Origin: Corynebacterium sphenisci DSM 44792
Lineage (GTDB): Bacteria; Actinomycetota; Actinomycetes; Mycobacteriales; Mycobacteriaceae
Direction: 5' to 3'
Length of the DNA: 64,000 nucleotides
Assembly (NCBI RefSeq): GCF_001941505.1
Contig: NZ_CP009248.1
Coordinates: 620,001 to 684,000 of the forward strand
Shown here: in pieces, positions 45,423 to 58,016 of the stretch
Position numbering within the stretch: the stretch's first letter is position 1
Layout: each line of letters opens with the position of its first letter
The notes under the pieces: model-generated
Database searches by the model: none
What the model was told of the DNA's origin: nothing
Seen by the model: only the letters and a program-made list of their open reading frames with translations
Translations under genes and position numbers: made by a program

Positions 45423-46216
45423 TGCGCCATCCCCTCGTAGAAGCGGCCGATGACCGGGGCGACCAGCCATCGGGGCAGGTAGGTGCCGGCGGTGTTCATG
45501 CCCTTGGACAGGATCCCGGGCACCACCCGCAGCCGGTTCGCGGCGAGGGCGTCCACGGTGTCCCGGGCGCAGTCCTCGGTGGAGGTCCACAGGAAGTCCG
45601 GCACCGCCTCGTCGACCTCGTTGGCCCCGTCCTCCCGGGCGTCCGGGCGCACCGGCCCGGGGGCGAGCAGGGTGCAGGACACCCCGGTGCCCTTCAGGTC
45701 GTAGTGCAGCGCCTCGGTGAAGGTGTTCACGAAGGCCTTGGTGCCCACGTAGGTGGCGTTGTTCGGGATCACCGTGGTGCCGGCGGCGGAGCCGACGTTG
45801 AGGATCGCCCCGGAGCCGCGGGCCACCATCGGGTGCACGGCGGCGTCGGTGAGCTCGAACACGGCGGTGGCGTTGAGCTCGAACTGGGCGCGCTCATGGG
45901 CCCGGTCCAGATCCTGGAAGCGGCCGAAGGTGGCGATCCCGGCGCAGTTGACCAGGATGGTCACCCGATCCCAGGCGATCTCCCCGATGAACTCGGCCCG
46001 GGCCTCCGGGTCGGCGAGATCGCAGGGGCGCACGTCCACGGCCAGGCTCGGCCCGGCCAGCTCCGCGGCGAGCTCGGCGAGCTTGGCCTCGGAGCGGGCG
46101 ACCAGGGTGAGGCTGTGCCCGCGGCGGGCCAGCTCCCGGGCGATGGCCCGGCCGATCCCGGAGGATGCGCCGGTGACCACCGCCCGGGACTCGAGGTGCG
46201 GGGTGGGGAGGGCCAT
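45419..46216 (-). CDS. cmrA: Mycolate reductase CmrA (SDR family)
   Basis: Reduces the beta-keto intermediate made by Pks13 to the mature mycolate, the last step of mycolic acid synthesis (established for Rv2509 and its C. glutamicum counterpart). The 265-residue SDR has TGASSGIG (15-22), NCAG (90-93), Ser143, Tyr156 and Lys160. Orthology rests on the gene order with orn and tRNA-His and on the CmrA-like C-terminus ([26 protein letters not shown] region). ATG 46216 follows AAAGGA at 11 nt. It is probably cotranscribed with orn. Confidence 0.87.
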   Translation of the reverse strand: MALPTPHLESRAVVTGASSGIGRAIARELARRGHSLTLVARSEAKLAELAAELAGPSLAVDVRPCDLADPEARAEFIGEIAWDRVTILVNCAGIATFGRFQDLDRAHERAQFELNATAVFELTDAAVHPMVARGSGAILNVGSAAGTTVIPNNATYVGTKAFVNTFTEALHYDLKGTGVSCTLLAPGPVRPDAREDGANEVDEAVPDFLWTSTEDCARDTVDALAANRLRVVPGILSKGMNTAGTYLPRWLVAPVIGRFYEGMAQ

Positions 46217-46272
46217 GCGGGGGCCGTCCTTTCGGGGTGGGGGTCGGCTACCCGTCCCAGCCTAATGCCCGC

Positions 46273-46312
46273 GGCCCGGCCGGGCCCGCGGTCACGCGGG
46301 CCCGGCCGGGCC
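46273..46312 (-). terminator. Terminator of the secreted hydrolase gene
   Basis: An 18-bp perfect stem (46273-46290 with 46295-46312), loop GTCA or TGAC, 30 nt past the hydrolase stop on the minus strand. No T-tract. Confidence 0.6.
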
Positions 46313-46342
46313 GGGAGGGGGCCGCGGGGGCGGCCGGCGGGG

Positions 46343-47416
46343 CTACAGGGCGTCCGCGGCGGCGTTGCGCTCCACGTCGAACAGCTCGGGGTCGCCGGCC
46401 AGGCCGTAGCCGGGGCCGGCGTACCAGGCCCGGGCGGCGGCGTCATCGCGCACCGAGAAGTCGATGAAGGACAGGGTCAGCCCGGCGTAGGGGTTGTTCT
46501 CCGGCCAGTCCAGGGCGGTGGCGTGCCAGGTGCGGGTGGTGCCCGCCCACCAGGCGGGCGCGGTGAGCTTGTCGTAGCGGGCCCGGGCCAGCGGCACCGG
46601 GGCCATGGTCTCGTTGTCCGCGACCACCACCAGGGTCGGCGCATCGGAGGGCCGGGTGGCCACCCCGAACTCCGCGGGCCCGGGGTTCAGCGCCACCACG
46701 GAGCGGATGTCCAGGTCCGGCTGCACCGGGGCGAGCAGCTCCTCGATGATCCCGGCCTGGAACATCACCGCGCCGCCGCCGGCGGAGTGGCCGACCATCG
46801 CGGTGCGGGAGAAGTCGACGTGCCCGTGCAGCGGGCTGGACTCGTCGCCGTTGGCGAGGGTGGCCGCGATCGCGGCGGCGTTGAGCTGGGTGCCCATCCA
46901 GTTCACCATGTTGAAGCCCACCGCCACGATGTAGCCGTGCGAGGCCAGGTGCCGGCTCAGCGGGTCCAGGATGCCCGGCTCGGCGCCGATGCCGGGGGAG
47001 AGGATGACCAGCGGCGCGGTCTCGCCGGCGGCGAGATCGGCGGGGTAGAGGTACTCCACGCCGGCGGGGTTGAGCCCGGCCGGGGCGTAGCCGTAGCAGC
47101 CGGGCACCTTGTTCAGGCCCTGGGACTCCTGGGCGATCCTGGTGTACACCCGCATCACCAGGGTGTCGCAGTCGGTGGCCTCGGCGGTGGCGGCCACCGG
47201 GCGGGGGCCGGGGGCGGAGAAGTTGCCGCGGATGGAGTTCGCCGGGGCCACCCCGCGGTCGACCTTGCCCGGGCGCTCGGTGAGGGAGCCGGCGGAGCCG
47301 GTGTCCACGGGCAGCCCGGGCAGGGCGGGCGCCGCGGCGGCGACGGGGGCGAGCAGCAGGGAGGTGGCCGCCAGCGCGGCGACGGCGCCGGTGCGCCGGG
47401 AGGTCGTGCGGAACAT
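46343..47416 (-). CDS. Secreted alpha/beta hydrolase
   Basis: A 357-residue exported protein: signal peptide RRTGAVAALAATSLLLAPVAAAAPA (cleavage likely near residue 29), then an alpha/beta hydrolase of the chlorophyllase/dienelactone-hydrolase-like group with nucleophile Ser211 in VGHSAGGG and an oxyanion region PLVILSPGIGAEPG (about 136-149). A pair of cysteines (near 83 and 107) could form a disulphide. Related actinobacterial enzymes act on esters, including lipids and polyesters; the substrate is unknown. ATG 47416 has GAGGAC 10 nt upstream. An inverted repeat at 47475-47499 sits about 60 bp upstream and may be its operator. Confidence 0.8.
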   Translation of the reverse strand: MFRTTSRRTGAVAALAATSLLLAPVAAAAPALPGLPVDTGSAGSLTERPGKVDRGVAPANSIRGNFSAPGPRPVAATAEATDCDTLVMRVYTRIAQESQGLNKVPGCYGYAPAGLNPAGVEYLYPADLAAGETAPLVILSPGIGAEPGILDPLSRHLASHGYIVAVGFNMVNWMGTQLNAAAIAATLANGDESSPLHGHVDFSRTAMVGHSAGGGAVMFQAGIIEELLAPVQPDLDIRSVVALNPGPAEFGVATRPSDAPTLVVVADNETMAPVPLARARYDKLTAPAWWAGTTRTWHATALDWPENNPYAGLTLSFIDFSVRDDAAARAWYAGPGYGLAGDPELFDVERNAAADAL

Positions 47417-47474
47417 CGTCGGATCGTCCTCTTCGGTTCTTCGGTTCTCCGCCCGACGCGGCGGCGCGGGCGCT

Positions 47475-47499
47475 GATACCGGAACGGGTATCCGGTATC
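47475..47499. promoter_or_regulatory. Inverted repeat, candidate operator
   Basis: GATACCGGA (47475-47483), 7-nt spacer, TCCGGTATC (47491-47499): perfect 9-bp arms in the 338-bp gap 47417-47754. The centre-to-centre distance is 16 bp, about one and a half turns, compatible with a dimeric regulator. It is nearer the hydrolase gene than the SMR gene. The rest of the gap is locally AT-richer (GTAAATGG, TTCATGAAATACG) and holds no gene. Confidence 0.45.
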
Positions 47500-47666
47500 C
47501 GACGCGGATTATGGCACCGTGTAAATGGTTCATGAAATACGCAACGGGATCAGGGGTGATACCCGGGGGGTGTTCCGGATTCCCCGCGCGACCGGCGGCA
47601 TCGCGGGAATGCGGTTCAGAACCGGGGTGATGATTTCCACTGCGATGGGAAAGGAATTCACTCCGG

Positions 47667-47700
47667 TAGCCTGGATGCCGGGGCGCCCGCCGGGCGCCCC
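47667..47700 (+). promoter_or_regulatory. SMR gene -10 and 5'-leader hairpin
   Basis: TAGCCT (47667-47672) is a possible -10; GGGGCGCCCG (47680-47689) and CGGGCGCCCC (47691-47700) then form a hairpin right at the predicted transcript start. It does not resemble a known guanidine (ykkC, mini-ykkC or ykkC-III) riboswitch. Confidence 0.35.
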
Positions 47701-47754
47701 GCGCCGCGGCACCGGCCGCGGCGGCGTCCGCCGACCGAGCGTGGAGGAACCCGA

Positions 47755-48069
47755 GTGCACTGGACCGTGCTGATCCTGTCCGGACTCTTCGAGGGGGTGT
47801 GGGCGATCGCGCTGGACCGTTCCGAGGGCTTCACCCGGCTGTGGCCCTCGGTGGCCTTCTTCGCCGCCCTGGCGGTGAGCATGGGCGGGCTGGCCTGGGC
47901 GCTGCGCGGGCTGCCGGTGGGCACCGCCTACGCCGCCTGGGTGGCCGTGGGCGTGATCGTCGCCCTGGTGTACTCCCTGCTCGCCGGGGAGGAGCCCTTC
48001 ACCTGGCTGAAGATGGCCTTCATCGCCATGATCATCGGCGGGGTGGTGGGGCTGAAGGCCGTCGGCTGA
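47755..48069 (+). CDS. Small multidrug resistance (SMR) transporter, Gdx/SugE-like
   Basis: A 104-residue protein with four membrane helices. Glu13 in GLFEGVWAIAL is the proton/substrate-binding glutamate of the SMR family, and FTRLWPSV followed by LPVGTAYAAW is closer to guanidinium exporters (Gdx/SugE) than to Qac pumps. The usual TG in Gdx's WTGIG is VA here (WVAVG). GTG 47755 is preceded by GGAGGA. It stands alone; many SMRs are paired, but no second gene is seen, so it should act as a homodimer. The substrate is inferred. Confidence 0.85.
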   Translation: MHWTVLILSGLFEGVWAIALDRSEGFTRLWPSVAFFAALAVSMGGLAWALRGLPVGTAYAAWVAVGVIVALVYSLLAGEEPFTWLKMAFIAMIIGGVVGLKAVG

Positions 48070-48103
48070 GGGCGCCCCCGCGACCCCCGGCGGGGCCGGT
48101 GCG

Positions 48104-48176
48104 CGCCTCCGGAAGGATTCGAACCCTCGACCGTCCGGGTAGAAGCCGGCTGCTCTGTCCGCTGAGCTACGGAGGC
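48104..48176 (-). tRNA. tRNA-Arg (anticodon UCU)
   Basis: Minus strand: acceptor GCCTCCG/CGGAGGC with discriminator G, D-arm GCTCAGCGGACAGAGC, anticodon loop CTTCTAC (TCT, codon AGA) on a stem with four pairs and a G-A top mismatch, T-arm GAGGGTTCGAATCCTTC. 73 nt, CCA not encoded. Confidence 0.95.
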
Positions 48177-48215
48177 CCGTCCCCGCCGCGCGCGGCGCGC
48201 CGCCGGGACGGGGCG

Positions 48216-48221
48216 ATTCTA
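48216..48221 (-). promoter_or_regulatory. tRNA-Arg -10 element
   Basis: TAGAAT on the minus strand, 39 nt before the tRNA 5' end, in an otherwise GC-only stretch. Confidence 0.5.
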
Positions 48222-48261
48222 GCGCCCCGCGCCCGCCTCGGCCGCGCCCGCCCCGCCGGAC

Positions 48262-48267
48262 TACCCT
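48262..48267 (+). promoter_or_regulatory. -10 element for the leaderless CopD-CtaG gene
   Basis: TACCCT, 7-nt spacer GGGGGGC, then ATG 48275. No ribosome binding site. Confidence 0.6.
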
Positions 48268-48274
48268 GGGGGGC

Positions 48275-50434
48275 ATGACTGCGAGGACCCTGGACCAGCC
48301 CACCGGAGGGACCGCCGCACCGAGGAACCGGCCCCGGGTGCGGGGCACCACCGGGTGGTACCTGCTGTTCGTGCTCTGCGCCGGCGCGCTCGCCGGCGCG
48401 CTCTCCCTGGCCTTCAACATGGAATCGCGCACCACCCTGGGCATCCCCGACCCCGGGATCATCACCACCGTCGGGTTCCCCCTGGCCAAGGCTGGCGGGG
48501 AGATGCTCGCCGCGCTGGCCGTCGGCTCCTTCATGCTCGCCGCCTTCGGCACCAAATGGCGCAAGGACCGCACCCTCGACGTGGACGGCTACGCCGCCAG
48601 CCGCACCGGCATGTGGGCGCTGCTCGGCTGGGGCCTGATCGGCCTGCTGCAGATCCCCCTGGTGCTCTCCGACGTCTCCGGGCAGCCGCTGTCGGTGACC
48701 ATCCGCCCGGAGAACTGGTCGGTGGCCCTGGACCAGGTCTCCGAGGCGCTGGCCTGGCTCTGGGTGGGCATCTTCGCCCTGGTCGGGGCGCTCGGCGCCT
48801 CCCTGACCCGCAAGTGGATCTGGCAGCCGGTGTTCTTCGCGCTGTCCCTGGTGTCGATGATGCCGCTGGCCGTGGTCAGCCACAACGCCACCGGCGGCAA
48901 CCACGACTACGGCACCAACTCCTACATCTGGCACCTCACCTTCACCGTGTTCTGGATCGGCGGGCTGATGGCGCTCATCGGGCACGCCCGGCGCCGCGGC
49001 CGGCACCTCGACGTGGTGGTCGCCCGATACAGCTTCGTGGCCCTGGTCGCCTTCGTCGCGATGAGCGTCTCCGGGGTGGTCAACGCCTGGATCAACCTCG
49101 GCTGGGATGATCTGTTCACCTCCACCTACGGGATCCTGGTGATGCTCAAGGCGGTCGCCGTGGTGCTGCTCGGCCTCTTCGGCTACCTGCACCGCCGGCT
49201 GACCATCCCGGCCATCGCCAAGGACCCCTACGGCGGGGCCTTCCGCCGGGTCGCCATCGTCGAGGTGGTGGTGATGGCGCTGACCATCGGCGTGGCCGTG
49301 GCGCTGGGCCGCACCCCGCCGCCGCCGCAGTACGCCGAGCAGGCCGGCGGCACCCTGGACCTGCCGGAGATCACCCAGATGGAGGTCAAGCTCGGCTACC
49401 AGCTGGACATCCCCTTCGGCTGGGAGGCGATGTTCACCACCTTCCGCTTCGATCTCTTCTTCGGCTCCGCGGCGATCATCGCCGCCTGGATCTACCTCTA
49501 CTGGGTGCGGCTGCTGAAGAAGCGCGGCGGCGAATGGCCGGTGGTCAACACCGTGTGGTGGCTCTCCGGCTGCGCCCTGCTGCTGTTCACCTCCTGCTCC
49601 GCCCTCGGCGTGTACATGCCGGCGCTGTTCAGCACGCACATGCTGGCGCACATGCTCTACTCCATGGGCATCCCGGTGATGCTCTGCCTGGGCGGGCCGA
49701 TGACCCTGGGCCTGCGGGCGCTGCGTCCGGCCGGCCGCACGGGCGTACCCGGGCTGCGCGAGTGGCTGGTGGTGTTCATCAACAACCCGGTGTCCCGCTT
49801 CCTGACCAACCCCCTGGTCGCCGCGGTGCAGTTCGTCGCCGGGTTCTACCTGCTCTACTTCACCCCGCTGTACCCGTACCTGGCCGATGAGCACGCCGGG
49901 CACCTGTTCATGAACATCCACTTCCTGATCTCCGGGTACATCTTCTACTGGGTGATCATCGGCGTGGACGCCGCCCCGCAGCGGATCCCGGAGTCGATCA
50001 AGCTGGTCACCCTGATGGGCACCCTGATCTTCCACGCCTTCTTCGGCATCTCCCTGATCATGCTGAACTCGGTGCTGGCGGTGGACTACTACTCCGCCCT
50101 GGATCTGCCCTGGCAGGTGGACTTGCTCGAGGACCAGGGCATCGGCGGCGCAATCGCCTGGGCCCTGGGCGAGGTGCCCCTGTTCATCGTGATGGGCGCC
50201 CTGTTCGTGCAGTGGCGCAACTCCGACGCCCGCGAGGCCAAGCGCTACGACCGCAAGGCGGAGCGGGATCATGACGCGGAGCTGAACGCCTACAACGCGA
50301 TGCTCGCGGAGATGGGCGAGACCGGCGGCCCGCGCGCCGACGACCCCTACTTCACCGGGGAGGTCGGCGGGGAGCACGAGATGCACTTCGACAACCCGGT
50401 GAGCTCCGAGACGGTGCGCCGGCTCAACCGCTAG
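48275..50434 (+). CDS. CopD/CtaG fusion: copper handling and cytochrome oxidase assembly membrane protein
   Basis: A 719-residue polytopic protein with two known modules. The N-terminal half (about 20-345) has eight or so helices and the CopD-like stretch HNATGGNHDYGTNSYIWHLTF with histidines suited to copper; the C-terminal half (about 395-660) is a caa3-type CtaG domain (STHMLAHMLYSMGIPVML, then PLYPYLADEHAGHLFMNIHFLISGY, given here by ends). The same fusion exists as Rv0102 in mycobacteria. Likely role: bring copper across the membrane and deliver it to the oxidase CuB centre. A charged cytoplasmic tail of about 60 residues closes it. ATG 48275 is 7 nt from TACCCT (leaderless). Confidence 0.88.
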   Translation: MTARTLDQPTGGTAAPRNRPRVRGTTGWYLLFVLCAGALAGALSLAFNMESRTTLGIPDPGIITTVGFPLAKAGGEMLAALAVGSFMLAAFGTKWRKDRTLDVDGYAASRTGMWALLGWGLIGLLQIPLVLSDVSGQPLSVTIRPENWSVALDQVSEALAWLWVGIFALVGALGASLTRKWIWQPVFFALSLVSMMPLAVVSHNATGGNHDYGTNSYIWHLTFTVFWIGGLMALIGHARRRGRHLDVVVARYSFVALVAFVAMSVSGVVNAWINLGWDDLFTSTYGILVMLKAVAVVLLGLFGYLHRRLTIPAIAKDPYGGAFRRVAIVEVVVMALTIGVAVALGRTPPPPQYAEQAGGTLDLPEITQMEVKLGYQLDIPFGWEAMFTTFRFDLFFGSAAIIAAWIYLYWVRLLKKRGGEWPVVNTVWWLSGCALLLFTSCSALGVYMPALFSTHMLAHMLYSMGIPVMLCLGGPMTLGLRALRPAGRTGVPGLREWLVVFINNPVSRFLTNPLVAAVQFVAGFYLLYFTPLYPYLADEHAGHLFMNIHFLISGYIFYWVIIGVDAAPQRIPESIKLVTLMGTLIFHAFFGISLIMLNSVLAVDYYSALDLPWQVDLLEDQGIGGAIAWALGEVPLFIVMGALFVQWRNSDAREAKRYDRKAERDHDAELNAYNAMLAEMGETGGPRADDPYFTGEVGGEHEMHFDNPVSSETVRRLNR

Positions 50435-50448
50435 CCGGCCGGGGCGGC

Positions 50449-50486
50449 GGTGGACAATCCCGCGGCGGTTTCCCGCGTTGTCCACA
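50449..50486. promoter_or_regulatory. Paired DnaA-box-like sites before the SSB paralogue
   Basis: GTGGACAA (50450-50457) and TTGTCCAC (50478-50485) are perfect inverted 8-mers 20 bp apart. The right one, TTGTCCACA (50478-50486), equals the actinobacterial DnaA box. They lie in the 189-bp gap between the CopD-CtaG and SSB-like genes. They might also form a terminator stem, but the inner bases do not pair. Confidence 0.45.
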
Positions 50487-50623
50487 CCCGGCCCGGCGCC
50501 GGCCGCGCCGGCGCCCGCGCCGCGGCCCGGCGGGGGTGATGCTGGGCGCGCCGGGCGGGGCCCGCGGCCCCCGCGGCCCGGCCGCTGATCCCGGCGCCGC
50601 GGAAGAAGGGGGGCGCTGCGCCC

Positions 50624-51115
50624 ATGTCCGATTCGACCATCACCATCCTGGGCAACCTCGCCGCCGGCCCGATCCTGCGCACCACCGGCACCGGCCGCCA
50701 GGTGGCGACCTTCCCGGTGGCCTCCTCGCGCAGCCGGCTCGTCGAGGGCGCCTGGGTGAGCGGGGAGACCACCTACCTCGACGTGGACTGCTGGGAGCCG
50801 ATGGCGCAGAACGTCATGGCCACCCTGGCCCTCGGCATGGCCGTGGTGGTGCACGGCCGGCTGGAGACCAGCCGCTGGAAGACCCCGGAGGGCGAGGACC
50901 GGGCGAAGACCCGGGTGCACGCCCTGGCGGTGGGCCCGGATCTGCGCCGGGTCTCCGGGCGGATGGCGCGCACCGTGCGCACCGAGTACGAGGCCCCCGG
51001 CGCCGGGGCCGCGGCGGCGGCCCGCCCCGGGGGCGCGGAACCGCCCGCCGCCGCGGGGGAGGAGGCCGCGGCGGACCCGGCCGGGGCCGGCGAACCCGCC
51101 GCGGCGCCGTTCTGA
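50624..51115 (+). CDS. Single-stranded DNA-binding protein paralogue
   Basis: A 163-residue protein with an N-terminal OB fold of the SSB family: STITILGNLAAGPILR, ATFPVASS, TYLDVDCWEPMAQNV and VVVHGRLETSRW (residues 4-90), then an Ala/Pro/Gly/Glu-rich tail. The tail ends AAPF, so the final Pro-Phe of SSB tails is kept, though the Asp-Asp-Ile/Leu before it is not. The house-keeping Ssb sits beside rpsF/rplI elsewhere in actinobacteria, so this is the second copy (SsbB type). GGAAGAAGGGGGG lies before the ATG but somewhat far. DnaA-box-like sites lie about 150 bp upstream. Confidence 0.85.
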   Translation: MSDSTITILGNLAAGPILRTTGTGRQVATFPVASSRSRLVEGAWVSGETTYLDVDCWEPMAQNVMATLALGMAVVVHGRLETSRWKTPEGEDRAKTRVHALAVGPDLRRVSGRMARTVRTEYEAPGAGAAAAARPGGAEPPAAAGEEAAADPAGAGEPAAAPF

Positions 51116-51261
51116 ACCGGCCCGCCGGCGCCGGCCGCGCCCCGGCCCCACCTGGGCCCCGGCCCCGGGCCGGGCGGCGGGTGGGCCGCGTTGTCGGAAC
51201 CGGGGCCGGTGCGTAGTGTCTGGGGGGATTGACTCACCGTGAAAGAGGGGTATTCATCAGC

Positions 51262-52932
<1,671 letters not shown>

Positions 52933-53049
52933 GCTGGCCCCAGGCGGCCCCCGGTCCCCGACGCGCACACCACGCGCCGGCGGGGCCGGGGGCCCAGTCG
53001 TCCCCGCGGCCGCCGCCGCGCAGCCCGTTTCGCCCAGGAGGTCCACCCG

Positions 53050-53511
53050 ATGCCCGATGATCGCGTCGCCCGCCCGCATTCCACCCGGATCCCGGTGCGC
53101 TGGTCCGACGTGGACCGGCGCGGCCACGTCAACGACTCGACCTACCTGGACTACGCCCAGGAGGCCCGGCACCGTTGGTTCCGCGACGCGATGGCCGCCG
53201 CCGGGCTGCCGCTGCCCCGGGTCCGCTCGGTGGCCGTGGACTTCCTGCGCCCGATCCTGCCCGGTACCGCGGAGGTGATCGTGGACACCGCGATCACCGG
53301 CCTGGGCACCACCTCGTACTCGATGCAGCAGACCATCCGCACCTCGGCGACGGACATCGTCGCCGAGGTGGCCACGGTGCTGGTGCTCATGGACACCGCC
53401 ACGCACCGACCCACCCAGGTCACCGACTCCGCCCGGCGGATGCTCATGGCCTACGCCGCCCCGGAGCTCACCCGCGGCGGCGGGGAGGACGCGCCGGGGG
53501 AGCGGGCCTGA
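53050..53511 (+). CDS. Acyl-CoA thioesterase, 4HBT hot-dog family
   Basis: A 153-residue hot-dog thioesterase with the 4-hydroxybenzoyl-CoA thioesterase-type motif WSDVDRRGHVNDSTYLDY (18-35), in which Asp22 is the usual catalytic residue. It should hydrolyse an acyl-CoA in the cytoplasm; substrate unknown. The ATG follows CAGGAGG. Its TGA overlaps the next ATG by one base. Neighbours correspond to the M. tuberculosis Rv2477c-Rv2475c-Rv2474c group. Confidence 0.87.
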   Translation: MPDDRVARPHSTRIPVRWSDVDRRGHVNDSTYLDYAQEARHRWFRDAMAAAGLPLPRVRSVAVDFLRPILPGTAEVIVDTAITGLGTTSYSMQQTIRTSATDIVAEVATVLVLMDTATHRPTQVTDSARRMLMAYAAPELTRGGGEDAPGERA

Positions 53512-54185
53512 TGGCCGAGACCCTCGCCGTGCACCCGCCGGCGCTGCGCGACCTGGGCATCCTGGCCCGCCGGGCCGCCGGCCTGGACGGCACCGCGCTC
53601 CTGCGGGTGCGGCCCCGCGCCGGGGAGCCGGCGGGCCTGGCCCGGGTGTTCGTGACCACCCCCTTCGGCCCGCTGGGCTGCCGCTCCATCGCCGCGGCGC
53701 CGGGTCGGGAGTCGATGGTGGTGCGCGCCGACGCGGTCGCCGCGGCCGCGGAGGCAGCCGCCGCGGCGGGCCCGGACCCGGGCGGCGGGCCGGTGACCCT
53801 GGACTGCGGGGCCGCGGCGGACGCCTCCTGGCCGGGGGCGCTGCCCCCGGAGACCGGGTTCGAGCTCATCGACGTGGTGCCCGCCCCGGTGCTGCTCGAC
53901 CTCGACGAGAAGGCCCGGGCGGTCACCCGGGACACCCCCACCCCGCTGGGCCCGCCGGCCTCCCTGCTGGACCAGGAGGTGCTCGAGGTCGCCGACGGGG
54001 ACCGGGGGCTGCGCGCCGGGGTGCGGGTGCGCGAGATCCTGGCGCTCACCCGGCTGGGCTTCATCCCCGCCGAACCGCCGGCCGGGGAGCCGGTGCGGGT
54101 CTCCGCCCGGGGCCGGTGGACCCGGCTGGACGGGCGCTTCGGCACCGTGTTCAGCCGCGCCGGCTTCGACGTGATCGCCCTGTAG
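53511..54185 (+). CDS. Conserved actinobacterial protein (Rv2474c-like)
   Basis: A 224-residue cytoplasmic protein without a named function. The middle is Ala/Gly-rich; ELIDVVPAPVLLDLDEKARAVTR (about 121-143, given by its ends) and FGTVFSRAGFDVIAL at the C-terminus look conserved-type. It follows the thioesterase with TGATG coupling, as in mycobacteria, and so may work with it. No signal peptide, no membrane helix, no recognisable catalytic motif. Confidence 0.75.
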   Translation: MAETLAVHPPALRDLGILARRAAGLDGTALLRVRPRAGEPAGLARVFVTTPFGPLGCRSIAAAPGRESMVVRADAVAAAAEAAAAAGPDPGGGPVTLDCGAAADASWPGALPPETGFELIDVVPAPVLLDLDEKARAVTRDTPTPLGPPASLLDQEVLEVADGDRGLRAGVRVREILALTRLGFIPAEPPAGEPVRVSARGRWTRLDGRFGTVFSRAGFDVIAL

Positions 54186-54201
54186 CCCCGCGGCCGGCGG
54201 C

Positions 54202-54597
54202 TCAGCCGGGGGTGTTGATCAGCATGTCCGCCACCCGCACCATGTGATCCCAGATCGCGACGCGGGCGGCGTCGTCGAGCTCGGCGGCCGGGATCTCCGA
54301 CAGGGAGGCGGCCATCAGCTCCAGCCAGCGATCCGCGGCGGCGCCGTCGATGGCGAAGGGGTGGTGCCGCATCCGCAGCCGCGGGTGGCCCCGCTCCCGG
54401 GAGTAGGCGTCGGGCCCGCCCCAGTACTGCTCCAGGAACATGCGCAGCCGCGCCTCCGCGCCGGCCATGTCCTCGGCGGGGTACATCGGGCCCAGGATGT
54501 CGTCATCGGCCACCCGCCGGTAGAACCCGGCGACGATCCGGTCGAAGACCTCCGGGCCGAGGTGCTCGTAGACGGTGGGCTGGTTGGGGTTCGCCAT
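54202..54597 (-). CDS. glbO: Truncated haemoglobin, group II (GlbO/trHbO)
   Basis: A 131-residue haem protein that binds oxygen at the membrane/cytosol side and is linked to respiration. All group II landmarks are present with a constant offset of 3 from M. tuberculosis trHbO: Tyr26 (B10), Tyr39 (CD1), proximal His78 (F8, in RMRHHPF) and Trp91 (G8). ATG 54597 is 7 nt after TACCCT on the minus strand (leaderless). It is convergent with the Rv2474c-like gene and follows pepN, the order of Rv2470-Rv2467. Confidence 0.95.
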   Translation of the reverse strand: MANPNQPTVYEHLGPEVFDRIVAGFYRRVADDDILGPMYPAEDMAGAEARLRMFLEQYWGGPDAYSRERGHPRLRMRHHPFAIDGAAADRWLELMAASLSEIPAAELDDAARVAIWDHMVRVADMLINTPG

Positions 54598-54604
54598 GGC
54601 CCCC

Positions 54605-54610
54605 AGGGTA
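54605..54610 (-). promoter_or_regulatory. -10 element for leaderless glbO
   Basis: Minus strand TACCCT, 7-nt spacer GGGGGCC, then the glbO ATG. Identical hexamer and nearly identical spacer to the chrS and CopD-CtaG starts. Confidence 0.6.
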
Positions 54611-54650
54611 GCGGCCGCGGCGGGGCCGGCCCCGCCGCGGCCGCCGCCGG

Positions 54651-57320
<2,670 letters not shown>

Positions 57321-57421
57321 CGGTGGTTCTCCTTCGCTGTCGGGGTTCGTCGTCCCACCAGGGTAGGCCCGCGGGGACTATTCCCGTCGCGCCGGGCGCC
57401 GCGCGGGGCGATGATGAGGCC

Positions 57422-57940
57422 ATGAGCAGCGACATCGACCGCGCCTGGGCCGTCATCGTCGGCCATCTCGACCCCGCCGGGCCCGCCGAGGCCGCGGAGC
57501 TGGACCGGCTCGCCGCGCGGCTGGGCCGGCCGCTGCCGGCCCAGCTGCGCGCCTCCCTGGCCCGGCACGCCGGCTGCCCGGACTGGCCCGGCGGGGAGCT
57601 GCTGGACCCCGCGGGGATCCGCGCCGAATGGGGGATCTGGACCGATCTCGCCGCCGAGGGCGTTTTCGCCGACCGCGCCCCCGCGGCCGATGCCGGTGCC
57701 GGTCGCGCCTGGTGGGATCCGCGCTGGATCCCGGTGGCCGCCGACGGCGGCGGCAACAGCCTCTGCGTGGACGCGGCCACCGGGCGGCTGCTGGACATGG
57801 ATCACGAGGTCGGCCCCCGGCTGCTGCCGTACCCGGACTGGGCCGGCTACCTCGCCGACGTCGCCGACCGGCTCGCCGGCGGCCACGGCGCCGGCGCGGC
57901 CGGCCGGGCGCGCGCCGCCGGGGGGTCGGTGCCCTGGTAG
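57422..57940 (+). CDS. SMI1/KNR4 (SUKH)-like protein
   Basis: A 172-residue acidic protein with the SUKH-type signature [21 protein letters not shown] (about 100-120) and an N-terminal helix-rich part ([21 protein letters not shown]). SUKH domains occur in immunity proteins of polymorphic toxin systems but also in stand-alone house-keeping proteins. No toxin gene is adjacent, so an immunity role is not supported here. The start is ATG 57422; GATGAT 6 nt upstream may be a weak leaderless -10. Contains one cysteine after [11 protein letters not shown] and one near residue 48. Confidence 0.7.
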   Translation: MSSDIDRAWAVIVGHLDPAGPAEAAELDRLAARLGRPLPAQLRASLARHAGCPDWPGGELLDPAGIRAEWGIWTDLAAEGVFADRAPAADAGAGRAWWDPRWIPVAADGGGNSLCVDAATGRLLDMDHEVGPRLLPYPDWAGYLADVADRLAGGHGAGAAGRARAAGGSVPW

Positions 57941-58016
57941 TCGACGGGCGGGAATGCGCCGGCGGCGGCGGTGGTTGTGCCGGGTGATTCATCCCCCACA
58001 CGCATTGGAGACCCCC

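Noticed and set aside
47500-47754. Guanidine riboswitch upstream of the SMR gene
   Set aside because: I looked for the conserved ACGR loops of mini-ykkC and the ykkC-I and III cores and did not find them; only a simple GC hairpin is present.
57422-57940. SUKH-like protein as an immunity gene of a toxin system
   Set aside because: No toxin, secretion or HNH/nuclease gene is adjacent; neighbours are pepN and a DsbA-like gene.
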